Assembly (NCBI RefSeq): GCF_008312835.1
Contig: NZ_VSKS01000004.1
Span: 62,001-126,000, forward strand
Reading direction: 5' to 3'
Source: Streptomyces marokkonensis
GTDB lineage: Bacteria; Actinomycetota; Actinomycetes; Streptomycetales; Streptomycetaceae
Length of the DNA: 64,000 bases
In this document: one piece after another, positions 24,540 to 33,932 of the stretch
Position numbering within the stretch: position 1 is the stretch's first letter
Layout: every line of letters begins with the position of its first letter
Made by a program: the position numbers and the translations under genes
Notes under the pieces: generated by a model
Told to the model about the DNA's origin: nothing
The model's database searches: none
What the model saw: only the letters and a program-made list of their open reading frames with translations

Positions 24540-24938
24540 ATGGTGCAAAGCCGCGCGACCGATGTCGACGCCTACCTCACCGAGGTCCCCCGACGACCGC
24601 AAAGCCGCCCTGACACGTCTGCGTAGCTGTGCCGGGCCGAACTCCAAGGCTTCACGGAGGTCATGGCTGGCGGGATGCCCGCGTACGAGCGGGATGGGGC
24701 CGCGGAGATCGCCTTCGCGAGTCAGAAGCGGTACATCTCGCTCCATCTGAGGCGTGGCGACGTCCGGGACGCGTTCGAGGAGCGGCCGGCCGGACAGGAC
24801 ATGGGCAAGGGGTGTCTGCGGTTCCGCAGGCCGGAGGGCGTCGATTTCGGGCTCGTGCGGGATCTGCTGAGGGTCGCCGCGGCCGAGCCTGGTGCCGCCT
24901 GCTTGCCGGTCATGCCGTCCTGCCGAGGACTGGCTTGA
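24540..24938 (+). pseudogene. DUF1801 (YdhG-like) gene with two frameshifts
   Basis: Three frames in succession give a DUF1801 protein. The first is MVQSRATDVDAYLTEVP (from ATG 24540), the second is DDRKAALTRLR, and the third is AELQGFTEVMAGGMPAYERDG, continuing through AEIAFASQKRYISLHLRRGDV and DMGKGCLRFRRPEGVDFGLV. Shifts occur near 24588 (a run of C) and near 24627. The intact family is about 130 residues. It is a recently broken gene. Confidence 0.75.
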
Positions 24939-25255
24939 TCAGGCACACCGCAGAGTGGGCTGCCGTCCCCGTACGGCCGCTTCACAGGAACGCCGTCACG
25001 CCCATCCCCACCCCGAACAGCACGAAGGAGACTTCAGTTGGCCTGGGGGAGACGGACGCGGTCTGCGGCGGTTCCGGGGCGGTTGGTGGGGGACGCCGGG
25101 GGCTTCCTGCAACCAGCGGTAGAGGCGTCATCTCCGCCGGGTGGCGGACGTGGCGGCCGGCGGTGTCGCGTGGAATGAGCGGTGCAGGCGGGGCATCTGG
25201 CCGCACGACTGGGCAGCGCCCGGCCGCGTGGAATGAGACCGTCCATTTGAGTTGT
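24939..25255. other. Intergenic stretch, no supported gene
   Basis: No plausible coding frame is seen in these roughly 320 bases. Two short direct repeats of GCGTGGAATGAG occur near 25166 and 25227. The region separates the decayed DUF1801 gene from the hydrolase operator. Confidence 0.5.
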
Positions 25256-26178
<923 letters not shown>

Positions 26179-26259
26179 GGGCAGGTGGGAAGCAGGTAGG
26201 AGCACTCACACCGGTGCGCCCGTCCGCCGAGGCCCGGCGGACGGGCTCACCGTCGTCGT

Positions 26260-27273
26260 TCAGCCGGCGCCGTGGCAGTCGCCGTACGTCCGTCCCGAAC
26301 CGCACCAGCACGCCGCCGACCGCTCCGGCGGCCACGCCACCGCTCGGCCCCGGGCCGCCAGCGTCGTCGCGTACTGCGGGAGCAGGGTCGCGTCGGCGGG
26401 GGAGCTGAGCTCCGAGGCGGCGAAGGCCTCGTACGACGGGACCGTCCCCGTCACGATGCCGAGGTTCGCGGTGCCCGAGGAGGCGAGTTCGCGCAGGGCC
26501 GCCTCTATCGTCGCCAGGTGGGCGTCGTAGGACGGGTACTCCCGCGCCAGGTCCGGGTACGCCTCGGTCAGTTCCGCCAGTTCGGCCGCCGACCAGTGCA
26601 GGACCGCCACCGGGAACGGGCGGGACAGGGCCTCGCGGAAGGCGCCCAGCTCCGCGCGCAGGCGGACGATCTCCGCCTCCAGCTCCGCCGGGTTCTCCGA
26701 GCCCAGGGACCACACGCGCTTCGGGTCGTGGAGTTCGTCCAGGGTGATCGGGAGGGAGTGCACGGTGTCCGCCAGGGCGTCCCACTCGTCGTGCGCCGCC
26801 CCGAGCATCCTGCGGACGCGGTGGCGGCCGAAGAGGAGCGGGTGGGCGGGGCGCGGGGGCGCGGTCCCGTCGCGCAGGAGGAGGTGCACCGCCTGCGTGA
26901 ACGTCTCGTGCGCCTGCTCCAGCTCGTCGTGCGACTCCAGGGCCTCCGCGACGATCACCCAGGGCGCCGGGTCGCGCGGGGCCGCCGAGCGGATGCCGGT
27001 GATGATCGCGCGGGCCTCCGCCTCGTGGCCGTACTCCCAGAGGTTCGACGCCTTCAGGGCGCGGACCAGGAACGGCTGGTCCAGGGCCGCGTCCGAGGCC
27101 AGCAGGCGGTCGTAGAGGGCGGTGGCGGCGGGGCGGTCGCCGGAGAGTTCGCGGTGGGCGGCGGCCCGCAGGAGCAGGGCCTCGGCGTCCTCGGGATAGA
27201 GGTCGGCGGTCCGCTCCAGGCGGGCGGCTTCGGCGGTGTGATCGACGTTTTCGGCAGGCGTGTCGGGGCGCAT
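26260..27273 (-). CDS. SEC-C motif protein with TPR-like region
   Basis: A 337-residue protein. The C-terminus CWCGSGRTYGDCHGAG is a SEC-C zinc-binding motif (C-x-C-x8-C-H), as in the SecA C-terminal tail. The N-terminal 120 residues read as TPR-like helices (LYPEDAEALLLRAAAHRELSG and PAATALYDRLLASDAALDQP). The middle (about 150-290) is an acidic helical domain of unknown function. The ATG at 27273 is preferred; a GTG nine bases earlier is possible. It is convergent with the hydrolase. SEC-C proteins often bind ribosomes or proteins, but the role here is unknown. The 314 bases between it and the next gene hold no supported feature. Confidence 0.75.
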   Translation of the reverse strand: MRPDTPAENVDHTAEAARLERTADLYPEDAEALLLRAAAHRELSGDRPAATALYDRLLASDAALDQPFLVRALKASNLWEYGHEAEARAIITGIRSAAPRDPAPWVIVAEALESHDELEQAHETFTQAVHLLLRDGTAPPRPAHPLLFGRHRVRRMLGAAHDEWDALADTVHSLPITLDELHDPKRVWSLGSENPAELEAEIVRLRAELGAFREALSRPFPVAVLHWSAAELAELTEAYPDLAREYPSYDAHLATIEAALRELASSGTANLGIVTGTVPSYEAFAASELSSPADATLLPQYATTLAARGRAVAWPPERSAACWCGSGRTYGDCHGAG

Positions 27274-27587
27274 GCTGGACACGGTACTGCCGACGGGTGA
27301 CAGAAGGTGAGGGCGCAGGGGTGGGCGGGCCGCCCCGCGCCCGTTCCCGCGGGCCACGACGGCCGCGGTCGTCACCCCGGCCCGCCGGGTGCGGCATCGG
27401 GGCCCGGTCCGTACGGCTCGCGCCAGGTCCGCGGGACCGCCGTCCGGCGCGGATACGACCGAGGGGGGAACCGCCACGCCGGTGCCGGACGTTGTGGAGA
27501 TGCCGGGGACCCGGGCGCCGTCCTGGCCCGGTCCGGTGCGACACTGGTGCGGGCGGAAGTGACGACGTGGGAAGGAGGGGACGACGG

Positions 27588-27911
27588 GTGACGCGTCATC
27601 GGGTGACCGTGCGTTCCGGCTTCGCCGTGCTCCTCCCGCTGCTCCAGGTCCTCCTGCTCCTGCTGCCGGCCGCCGGTGGCCTCTCCGTCGTCGACGTCGC
27701 GCTCGCCGCGACCGCCGCCGCCGGTACCGCGCTCGCCGTCTGCGCGCTCGTCGCCGCGCGCTGCGCGCCCGCCGTCCCGCCCACCCGGGTGCGTACGGCC
27801 ATGCGCGACCGTGACCGGCGTACCGCCTTCCTGCCCCAGCGCGACCCCGACGCCAAGGGGCGCACCCGGCCCCGAGCGCCCGGACACGCCCTCCTGGCGA
27901 CCGCCGCGTAG
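27588..27911 (+). CDS. Small membrane protein (DUF6412-like) upstream of YidC2
   Basis: A 107-residue protein with two hydrophobic segments (about residues 8-26, VLLPLLQVLLLLLPAAGGL, and 30-52, VALAATAAAGTALAVCALVAA). A basic cytoplasmic tail ends in HALLATAA. Genes of this kind (DUF6412, as I recall) precede the second YidC gene in Streptomyces. The GTG at 27588 has GGAAGGAGGGG just upstream. It probably acts with, or is co-transcribed with, the insertase 119 bases downstream. Confidence 0.7.
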   Translation: MTRHRVTVRSGFAVLLPLLQVLLLLLPAAGGLSVVDVALAATAAAGTALAVCALVAARCAPAVPPTRVRTAMRDRDRRTAFLPQRDPDAKGRTRPRAPGHALLATAA

Positions 27912-28030
27912 GGCACCTCTTCACGTTCGTTCACCACGCCCCGCCGCGGGTCGTCATGCCGCCATCCCGTACGTCCGTCCCGGTTCGCCCGGGACTTCCG
28001 GCACGACGAGACCCCTTGGAGGGCTCACCC

Positions 28031-28747
28031 ATGTCCGTCTTCGCCAGCCTGGTCGAGCACCTGGCCGACCTGCTCCAGCCGCTGTTCGGCGTCTTCGCGG
28101 CGGCCGCCGCGATCGTCCTGTTCACCGCGCTCGTACGCCTCCTCGTCCACCCCCTCTCCCGGGCCGCCGCGCGCGGTCAGAAGGCCCGGGCGGCGCTCCA
28201 GCCGCGCATCGCCGAGCTGCGCCGCAAGCACGGCCGCGATCCCGAGAAGCTGCAGCGGGCCGTACTCGAACTGCACACCCGCGAGAAGGTGTCGCCGCTG
28301 TCCGGATGCCTGCCGAGCCTGTTCCAGCTTCCCGCGTTCTTCCTGCTGTACCACCTGTTCTCCAGCGAGACGATCGGCGGGCGCGCCAACGAACTCCTCG
28401 GACACCGCCTGTTCGACGCGCCGCTCGGCGGACGCTGGGCGGACGCGCTCGGGGACGGCGGGGTGTTCGGCGGACCCGGGCTCGTCTACGTCGGACTGTT
28501 CGCGGTCACCGCGGTGGTCGCCTGGTTCGGCTACCGGCTGTCCCGGCGGATGATGGCCGCCCAACCCCTGGTGCCCGCCGCCGGGGACGCCGAGCAGGTG
28601 CCGGGGCTGGGGGCGGTGACCAAGGTGATGCCGTTCATGTCCTTCTTCACGCTCGTCACCGTCGCCGTCATGCCACTGGCGGCCGCGCTGTACATGGTGA
28701 CCAGCACGACCTGGGGCGTGATGGAGCGGGCCGTGCTGTACCGGTGA
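28031..28747 (+). CDS. YidC/Oxa1-family membrane insertase (second copy type)
   Basis: A 238-residue insertase. The conserved region has a first core helix (IVLFTALVRLLVHPLSRAA, carrying the hydrophilic-groove arginine) and the coiled cytoplasmic pair QKARAALQPRIAELRRKHG. This is followed by GCLPSLFQLPAFFLLYHL and later the KVMPFMSFFTLVTVAVMPLA helix. It lacks the long tail of the dnaA-linked YidC, so it is probably a paralogue for specialised substrates. GGAGGG lies upstream of the ATG. Five transmembrane segments are evident. Confidence 0.87.
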   Translation: MSVFASLVEHLADLLQPLFGVFAAAAAIVLFTALVRLLVHPLSRAAARGQKARAALQPRIAELRRKHGRDPEKLQRAVLELHTREKVSPLSGCLPSLFQLPAFFLLYHLFSSETIGGRANELLGHRLFDAPLGGRWADALGDGGVFGGPGLVYVGLFAVTAVVAWFGYRLSRRMMAAQPLVPAAGDAEQVPGLGAVTKVMPFMSFFTLVTVAVMPLAAALYMVTSTTWGVMERAVLYR

Positions 28748-28789
28748 ACGCCCGCGGCGCGCGGTCCAGTACGTGAACGGGGTATTGCG

Positions 28790-28831
28790 GACTGGACCGT
28801 CGGATCGGAGGATCGACCAGTCCTCCGACGG
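28790..28831 (+). other. Mutually exclusive RNA stem-loops before the FAH gene
   Basis: Three pairings overlap: GACTGG (28790-28795) with CCAGTC (28817-28822), CCGTCGGA (28797-28804) with TCCGACGG (28824-28831), and GGAGGA (28807-28812) with TCCTCC (28821-28826). They cannot all form together. The site may be the insertase terminator or an attenuator ahead of the FAH gene at 28895. Confidence 0.4.
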
Positions 28832-28894
28832 CCGCGCCTCGCCGCATCCGGGTCGTCCCCGTCGGACGGGCCCGCGATCGAGGGAGACGTGACC

Positions 28895-29746
28895 ATGAAG
28901 CTGCTGCGAGTCGGTACGGCGGGACAGGAGCGGCCCGCGCTGCTCGACGCCGAGGGAACCCTGCGGGACCTCTCGGGACTCGTCGCCGACATCGACGGGG
29001 CGCTGCTCGCCGACGGGGCGGCGCTCGGCCGGATCCGCGCCGCCGCTGGCGAACTGCCCGCGCTGGACGGGGCGGGGCTGCGGATCGGGCCCCCGCTGGC
29101 GCGCATCGGCAAGATCGTGTGCATCGGGCTGAACTACCACGACCACGCCCGCGAGACGGGCGCCGAGCCGCCCTCCGAGCCGGTGATCTTCCTCAAGGCG
29201 GCGGACACCGTCGTCGGGCCGAACGACACGGTGCTGGTGCCGCGCGGTTCGGTCAAGACCGACTGGGAGGTCGAGCTGGCGGTCGTGATCGGGCGTACGG
29301 CGCGCTATCTGGAGTCGGCGGAGGAAGGGCTCGCGCACGTCGCCGGGTACGCCGTCGCGCACGACGTCTCCGAGCGGGAGTTCCAGATCGAGCGGGGCGG
29401 GACGTGGGACAAGGGGAAGAACTGCGAGACGTTCAACCCGCTCGGGCCCTGGCTGGTGACGGCCGACGAGGTCGCCGATCCGCAGGACCTGTCGCTGCGG
29501 CTGTGGGTGAACGGGGAGCTGAAGCAGGACGGGACCACCGCCGAGCAGATCTTCCCCGTGGGGGAAGTCGTGCGGTACGTCAGTCACTTCATGACGCTCC
29601 ATCCCGGGGATGTGATCAACACCGGGACGCCGGCGGGGGTGGCGCTGGGGCGGCCGGAGCCGAAGCCGTACCTGCGGGCGGGGGATGTGGTCGAGCTGGA
29701 GATCGCGGGGCTCGGGCGGCAGCGGCAGGAGTTCAAGGGGGCTTGA
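28895..29746 (+). CDS. Fumarylacetoacetate hydrolase family protein
   Basis: A 283-residue FAH-superfamily enzyme. The catalytic core begins IGKIVCIGLNYHDHARETG (about 73-91), with the conserved His and the EPVIFLKAADTVVGPND metal-binding strand. DWEVELAVVIGRTAR holds the acidic metal ligands, and VAGYAVAHDVSEREFQ and the NTGTPAGVALG loop complete the active site. Members hydrolyse or isomerise dienediones (aromatic catabolism) or act on ureidoglycolate or oxaloacetate. The ATG at 28895 follows GAGGGAGA; GTG at 28889 is also possible. Substrate not decided by context. Confidence 0.9.
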   Translation: MKLLRVGTAGQERPALLDAEGTLRDLSGLVADIDGALLADGAALGRIRAAAGELPALDGAGLRIGPPLARIGKIVCIGLNYHDHARETGAEPPSEPVIFLKAADTVVGPNDTVLVPRGSVKTDWEVELAVVIGRTARYLESAEEGLAHVAGYAVAHDVSEREFQIERGGTWDKGKNCETFNPLGPWLVTADEVADPQDLSLRLWVNGELKQDGTTAEQIFPVGEVVRYVSHFMTLHPGDVINTGTPAGVALGRPEPKPYLRAGDVVELEIAGLGRQRQEFKGA

Positions 29747-29805
29747 GCGGGGGGCCTGGGCGGGGGCCTGGGTTGTCGCCCCCGCCGCCCCTTCCCTTCC
29801 CGTCC

Positions 29806-29824
29806 CTGGGGGCTTCGCCCCCAG
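29806..29824. terminator. Bidirectional stem-loop between convergent genes
   Basis: CTGGGGGC, loop TTC, GCCCCCAG, followed by a C/T-rich run, lies between the FAH gene end (29746) and the convergent UPF0303 gene end (29853). It is a dispersed Streptomyces terminator type. Confidence 0.7.
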
Positions 29825-29852
29825 ACCCCCTTTCGCGCAGTTCCCCGCGCCC

Positions 29853-30353
29853 CTAGGTGTCCTGGGCCTGGGCCAAAAAGCGGGTCAGGGCTTCCACCAC
29901 CAGCTTGTGGTCCTCGAGTTGGGGGAGGCCCGAGACCGTTACCGCGCCGATGACGCCGGCGCCCTCCACCGTGATGGGGAAGGAGCCGCCGTGGGCCGCG
30001 TAGGTGTCGGGGTCGAGGCGGGAGGACTCCTCGAAGGTCGTGCCCTTGGCGCGGTGGCGGGCGCCCACCAGGTAGGAGGCGGAGCCGTAACGCTCCACCA
30101 CCCGGCGCTTGCGGGCGATCCAGGCGTCGTTGTCGGGCGCGGAGCCGGGCAGGGCGGCGTGGAAGAGCTGCTGGCCGGACCGGTGGATGTCGACGGCGAC
30201 GGGGGCCTGGCGCTCGCGCGCCATCTCCACCAGCAGGGAGCCGAGCGCCCACGCGTCGTCATAGGTGAACCGCCGGAACACCAGGCGGCGTTCCTCGGCC
30301 TCCAGCTCCGCCACGGTCGGAGCGATTTCCGGGATCTGGCTCGGGGTGGTCAC
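29853..30353 (-). CDS. UPF0303/heme-degrading-domain-like protein
   Basis: A 166-residue protein of the UPF0303 family (YBR137W-like, distantly related to GlcG/HbpS). AWALGSLLVEMARERQAPVAVDIHRSGQQLFH and SGSAPDNDAWIARKRRVVERYG-type segments, with FPITVEGAGVIGAVTVSGLPQLEDHKLV near the end, are characteristic. The GTG at 30353 overlaps the stop of the oxidoreductase gene (GTGA), so the two are translationally coupled. Biochemical function is not established. Confidence 0.85.
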   Translation of the reverse strand: MTTPSQIPEIAPTVAELEAEERRLVFRRFTYDDAWALGSLLVEMARERQAPVAVDIHRSGQQLFHAALPGSAPDNDAWIARKRRVVERYGSASYLVGARHRAKGTTFEESSRLDPDTYAAHGGSFPITVEGAGVIGAVTVSGLPQLEDHKLVVEALTRFLAQAQDT

Positions 30354-31417
30354 AGGGTCACTGTCACCTTCTCGTGGGCGGAACGGCGGGCCGCCTCCAG
30401 TACGTCGAGGGCGGCGGCCGCCTCCAGCGCGGTCACCGGGTTGGGACCGCCGGACAGCAGGGCCCGCGCCACGGCCGCGTAGTAGGCGGGGTAGTCGCCC
30501 GGGAGGGTGGGCTCGGGGCGTCCGCCGCCGGTCATTGGGGACTCCCCGGCACCGACGCGGCCCCACAGCTCCTCCGGTTCCCTGCCCCAGTCCGCGCCGG
30601 GGCGCAGGCCGTCGCGCAGGGCCGCTTCCTGGGGGTCGAGGCCGTGCTTGACGTAGCCGGCCTTCGAGCCGAGGACGCGGAACCGCGGGCCGAGCTGGGC
30701 CGTGGTCGCGGAGACATAGAGGTGGGAGCGGACGCCGCCGGCGTGCGTGAGCGCGATGAACGTGTCGTCGTCGGTCCGCGCGCCCTCCCGCCGGACGTCC
30801 GACTCGGCGTACACGGAGGTCACCGGGCCGAAGAGGACCAGTGCCTGGTCGACGACATGGCTGCCGAGGTCGTAGAGCAGACCGCCGATCTCCGCGGGGT
30901 CCCCGGACTCGCGCCAGCCGCCCTTGAGCTGCGGACGCCAGCGCTCGAAGCGGGACTCGAAGCGGTACACGTCACCGAGTCGGCCCTCGTCGATCAGCTT
31001 GCGCAGGGTGAGGAAGTCGTTGTCCCAGCGGCGGTTCTGGAAGACGGAGAGGAGCAGGCCGCGCTCCTCGGCAAGCGCCGCCAGCCCGCGCGCCTCGGCC
31101 GCCGTGCCGGCGACGGGCTTGTCCACGACGACCGGCAGACCGGCCTCGAGGGCGGCGGTGGCGAGCGGGACGTGCGTCCTGTTCGGGGACGCGATGACGA
31201 TCAGGTCCAGTTCGCCGGCGCGGGCGAACAGCTCGTCCGGGGTCGCGGCGAGCGTCACGTCCGGGAACTCGGCGCGGGCCTGCCGCTGCCGCTCGGGGTT
31301 CGAGGTGACCACCGTGTCGAGCGCGAGGCCCTCGGTCGCGGCGATCAGCGGGGCGTGGAACACGGAGCCCGCGAGACCGTAGCCGACGAGGCCGACGCGG
31401 AGGGGAGTGCCAGTCAT
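30350..31417 (-). CDS. Gfo/Idh/MocA-family oxidoreductase
   Basis: A 355-residue NAD(P)-dependent oxidoreductase. The Rossmann motif is RVGLVGYGLAGSVFHAPLI (about 6-24), followed by VVTSNPERQRQARAEFPDV. The core lysine motif is PVVVDKPVAGTAAEARGL (about 95-112), where Lys is the usual catalytic residue. The C-terminal substrate domain includes GGLLYDLGSHVVDQALVLFG. The ATG at 31417 lies eight bases from an operator-like repeat. It is divergent from a ROK regulator, suggesting sugar or cyclitol metabolism under that regulator. Confidence 0.9.
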   Translation of the reverse strand: MTGTPLRVGLVGYGLAGSVFHAPLIAATEGLALDTVVTSNPERQRQARAEFPDVTLAATPDELFARAGELDLIVIASPNRTHVPLATAALEAGLPVVVDKPVAGTAAEARGLAALAEERGLLLSVFQNRRWDNDFLTLRKLIDEGRLGDVYRFESRFERWRPQLKGGWRESGDPAEIGGLLYDLGSHVVDQALVLFGPVTSVYAESDVRREGARTDDDTFIALTHAGGVRSHLYVSATTAQLGPRFRVLGSKAGYVKHGLDPQEAALRDGLRPGADWGREPEELWGRVGAGESPMTGGGRPEPTLPGDYPAYYAAVARALLSGGPNPVTALEAAAALDVLEAARRSAHEKVTVTL

Positions 31418-31424
31418 GACCCCC

Positions 31425-31449
31425 ACTTTCGCAACGCTGTTGCCAAAGT
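31425..31449. promoter_or_regulatory. Operator between oxidoreductase and ROK genes
   Basis: ACTTTCGCAAC, GCT, GTTGCCAAAGT forms a 25-bp inverted repeat with one mismatch between arms. It fills the 56-base divergent promoter gap, so one bound ROK protein could control both directions. Confidence 0.7.
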
Positions 31450-31473
31450 GCAAGCGGGAGGGAGAATGGGCGG

Positions 31474-32586
31474 GTGAAGAGGACGAACGAGGGCAGCGGC
31501 GAGCAGCAGCTGGGGGCGAACCTGCTCGCCCTGCGCAGCCACAACACCGCGCTCGTGCTGGATCTGCTGCGGACCGCGGGGACGGAGGGCATCAGCCGGC
31601 TGGAACTGGCCGAGCGCACCGGTCTCACCCCCCAGGCGGTCAGCAAGATCACGGCCCGGCTGCGGGCGGACGGGCTCGCCGCGGAGGCGGGGCACCGGGC
31701 GTCCACGGGCGGCAAACCGCGCACGGTGCTGCGGCTGGTGCCGGAGGCGGGGCACGCGGTGGGGGTGCATCTGGACCGCGACGAGACGCGGGCGGTGCTG
31801 GTCGATCTCGACGGCGCGGTGGTGGCCCGGCGCGAGGCGCCGCTGGACCTCGGCGCGGGGGCGGAGGCGGTACTGGCGGGAGTGGCCGGACTGGTCGGGG
31901 CGCTGCGGTCGGAAGCCGCCGGGGGCCGGCCGCCGCTCGGCGTGGGGGTCGCGCTGCCCGGGCCGCTCGATCACCGGCGGGGCGTGCTGCACCGGGTGAC
32001 CGGGTTCCCCGAGTGGGACGGCTTCCCCTTGCGGGACGCGCTGGCCGACCGGCTGGGGGTGCCGGTGGTCGTCGACAAGGACACCAACGCGGCGGCGCTC
32101 GGGCTGGCCGTCGGGGGAGTGGGCGGCTCGTTCGCCTACCTGCACCTCGGTACGGGTCTTGGGGCGGGGCTGGTGATCGGGGGGAGCGTGCACCGGGGGC
32201 CGCGGACCGGGGCGGGGGAGTTCGGGCACCAGGTGGTGCAGCTGGACGGGCCGCCGTGCGGGTGCGGGGACCGGGGGTGCGTGGAGGCGCTGTGCCTGGG
32301 CGCCGTGGCGCGCGGTGAGACGGAGGAGGCCGCTCGCGTGCTGGGCGCCGGTGCGGCGAACCTCGTGGGGCTGCTGGACATCGACCTCGTGCTGCTCGGC
32401 GGGCGCACGGTGGAGGCGGAGCCGGAGGTGTTCGTGCGGGGCGTGCGGGGGGTGCTGGGCGCGCGTGCCGAACGTACCGGTGGCGTGACGGTTCCGGTGC
32501 GGCTGGCCTCCGGCGGGACGCTGGGGGTCGCGTCGGGGGCGGCGCAGTTGGTGCTGGCGCCGGTGTTCGGGCGGGGGGATGCGTAG
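31474..32586 (+). CDS. ROK-family transcriptional regulator
   Basis: A 370-residue repressor. The N-terminal winged HTH (about 20-70, ISRLELAERTGLTPQAVSKITARL) is followed by the ROK sugar-kinase-like domain. VGVALPGPLDHRRG, VVVDKDTNAAALG and the glycine-rich LHLGTGLGAGLVIGG phosphate loop are present, as is the zinc motif CGCGDRGCVEAL (about 265-276). The zinc cysteines are intact; kinase activity is unlikely in the regulator subgroup. The GTG start at 31474 follows GGGAGG. It is divergent from the oxidoreductase. Confidence 0.9.
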   Translation: MKRTNEGSGEQQLGANLLALRSHNTALVLDLLRTAGTEGISRLELAERTGLTPQAVSKITARLRADGLAAEAGHRASTGGKPRTVLRLVPEAGHAVGVHLDRDETRAVLVDLDGAVVARREAPLDLGAGAEAVLAGVAGLVGALRSEAAGGRPPLGVGVALPGPLDHRRGVLHRVTGFPEWDGFPLRDALADRLGVPVVVDKDTNAAALGLAVGGVGGSFAYLHLGTGLGAGLVIGGSVHRGPRTGAGEFGHQVVQLDGPPCGCGDRGCVEALCLGAVARGETEEAARVLGAGAANLVGLLDIDLVLLGGRTVEAEPEVFVRGVRGVLGARAERTGGVTVPVRLASGGTLGVASGAAQLVLAPVFGRGDA

Positions 32587-33133
32587 CGTGTCGGTGCGGC
32601 CCGGCACGATGTGTGGCCCCGCGTCGGTCTGGGCCGGGGGCGGCTGCGCAGGGGTGCTCACCGGGTGCCCGGTGTTGGTGCGGGCCGGGGGGAGGTTGCG
32701 CAGCCCGGCGCTTACGGGGTGCCGTCGCGCCCACCCTCCCCCACTCTCGGCTTCGCTCGAGCGGGGGGACCCCCATCGCCCCAGCGGCACGACTGCCCGC
32801 GGAAGCGGTGGTGGCGGCCGGCGGGAGCGGTGGGTGCGGCACGACTGCCCGCGGGAGCGGCGGCGGCTCGCGGATGCGGCGTGGCGGGGGCGGCGGAGCG
32901 GTCGGCAGGCGCGTACGGCGCGGATCGTGGTGGGCGCGTACGGCGCGGAGGGGGCGGGGCGGGGGTGTGCGCCCGCAGCGGCTGGTGCGAGTCGGCGCCC
33001 CGCACCTCCACCGAGCGACCCGGTCGCGCCAGTCCGAGGACGTACACCCCCGACCCGGCCCCGACCCACCCACCACCCTGGGCGTCCGCCCGAACGGCGG
33101 TGTTCCCGAGACACAACGCACCGGCATGCTCGT
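32587..33133. other. Intergenic region with repeats and a dispersed hairpin
   Basis: No supported gene. A C-rich/G-rich hairpin of a type common in Streptomyces spacers sits at about 32744-32772 (CCCCCACTC to GAGCGGGGGG). A 25-bp direct repeat at 32784-32808 and 32836-32860 has one mismatch. A GGCGCGTACGGCGCGGA-like repeat recurs at 32908 and 32932. Long open frames here have unnatural arginine-rich translations. Confidence 0.55.
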
Positions 33134-33850
33134 ATGTTGATGCGACTGTTCTCGCGTGCGGCCCTCTGCCCGGTGGTGGCGGTCGCCGCCGTCCTCCCCG
33201 GTGCCGCCGCCGCACACGCGGCCGCCGCCGGACCCCTCCCTGCCTGCGCGTCCGCCGAGGACCGCAGCTTCCCCCTCACCGCCCGGATCCACGGCGGCCC
33301 CGCCGCCTACACCGCCGGCGGCGGATTCGGCACCTGGGAGCTGGAGCTGACCAACACCACCGGCCGCCCCTGCACCGGCGTGCACCCCGTCGTCGTACTC
33401 GTCGACGAGGAGCGCGAGCTGAAGCCCTCCCAGCCCCGGCTGGAGTTCTACGACGGGCTGACCACCCACCCCGTCCGCTTCGAGGCGACCGACGCGGACG
33501 AACTCGTCGGGGTCTTCGCCGACGACACCGCCGGCTTCCCCGGATTCACCGTCGGCCCCCGCACGACCCTCACCGTGAAGGTCCGCCTCGCGGTCACCTC
33601 GGACGCCGTACCCAACCAGGTCACCGCCACCGCCGCCGTCATCCAGCGCCGCGCCGACGACGGCGACTGGATCGGGCAGTCCGACGGCTACCGCTTCCGC
33701 ATCGACAGCGGGCGCACCGGCACCGGCCTCCCCTTCGCCGAGGAGCTCGCCCCCACCGGAACCGGCGGCCGGATCCTCGCCGTCGCCACGGCCGCCCTGC
33801 TCACCGGCGCCCTGTCCCTGCTGCTGGCGCGCCGTCGCCGCCGCCACTGA
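33134..33850 (+). CDS. Secreted protein with LAxTG sorting signal
   Basis: A 238-residue surface protein. A signal peptide (MLMRLFSRAALCPVVAVAAVLP with AAAHAAAAG at the cleavage site) precedes a beta-sandwich-like domain (about 40-190: TWELELTNTTGRPCTGVHPVVVL, PRTTLTVKVRLAV). The C-terminal LAPTG (205-209), a hydrophobic helix and RRRRRH form a sortase signal of the LAxTG type used by Streptomyces class E sortases. ATG 33134 or 33140 could be the start; neither has a strong Shine-Dalgarno. Adhesive or structural role unknown. A sortase-like gene lies 1 kb downstream. Confidence 0.8.
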   Translation: MLMRLFSRAALCPVVAVAAVLPGAAAAHAAAAGPLPACASAEDRSFPLTARIHGGPAAYTAGGGFGTWELELTNTTGRPCTGVHPVVVLVDEERELKPSQPRLEFYDGLTTHPVRFEATDADELVGVFADDTAGFPGFTVGPRTTLTVKVRLAVTSDAVPNQVTATAAVIQRRADDGDWIGQSDGYRFRIDSGRTGTGLPFAEELAPTGTGGRILAVATAALLTGALSLLLARRRRRH

Positions 33851-33932
33851 GTGGGATCGGCCATTCCCTCATGATCCGGGTCTGTTTAGGCTGGGGCGCA
33901 CGCAGGACCGCGTACGGCAGGAGATCCCGCAC

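Noticed and set aside
32579-33133. N-terminal extension of the LAPTG protein
   Set aside because: The extension is arginine-rich repeat DNA without a signal; a proper signal peptide begins at 33134.
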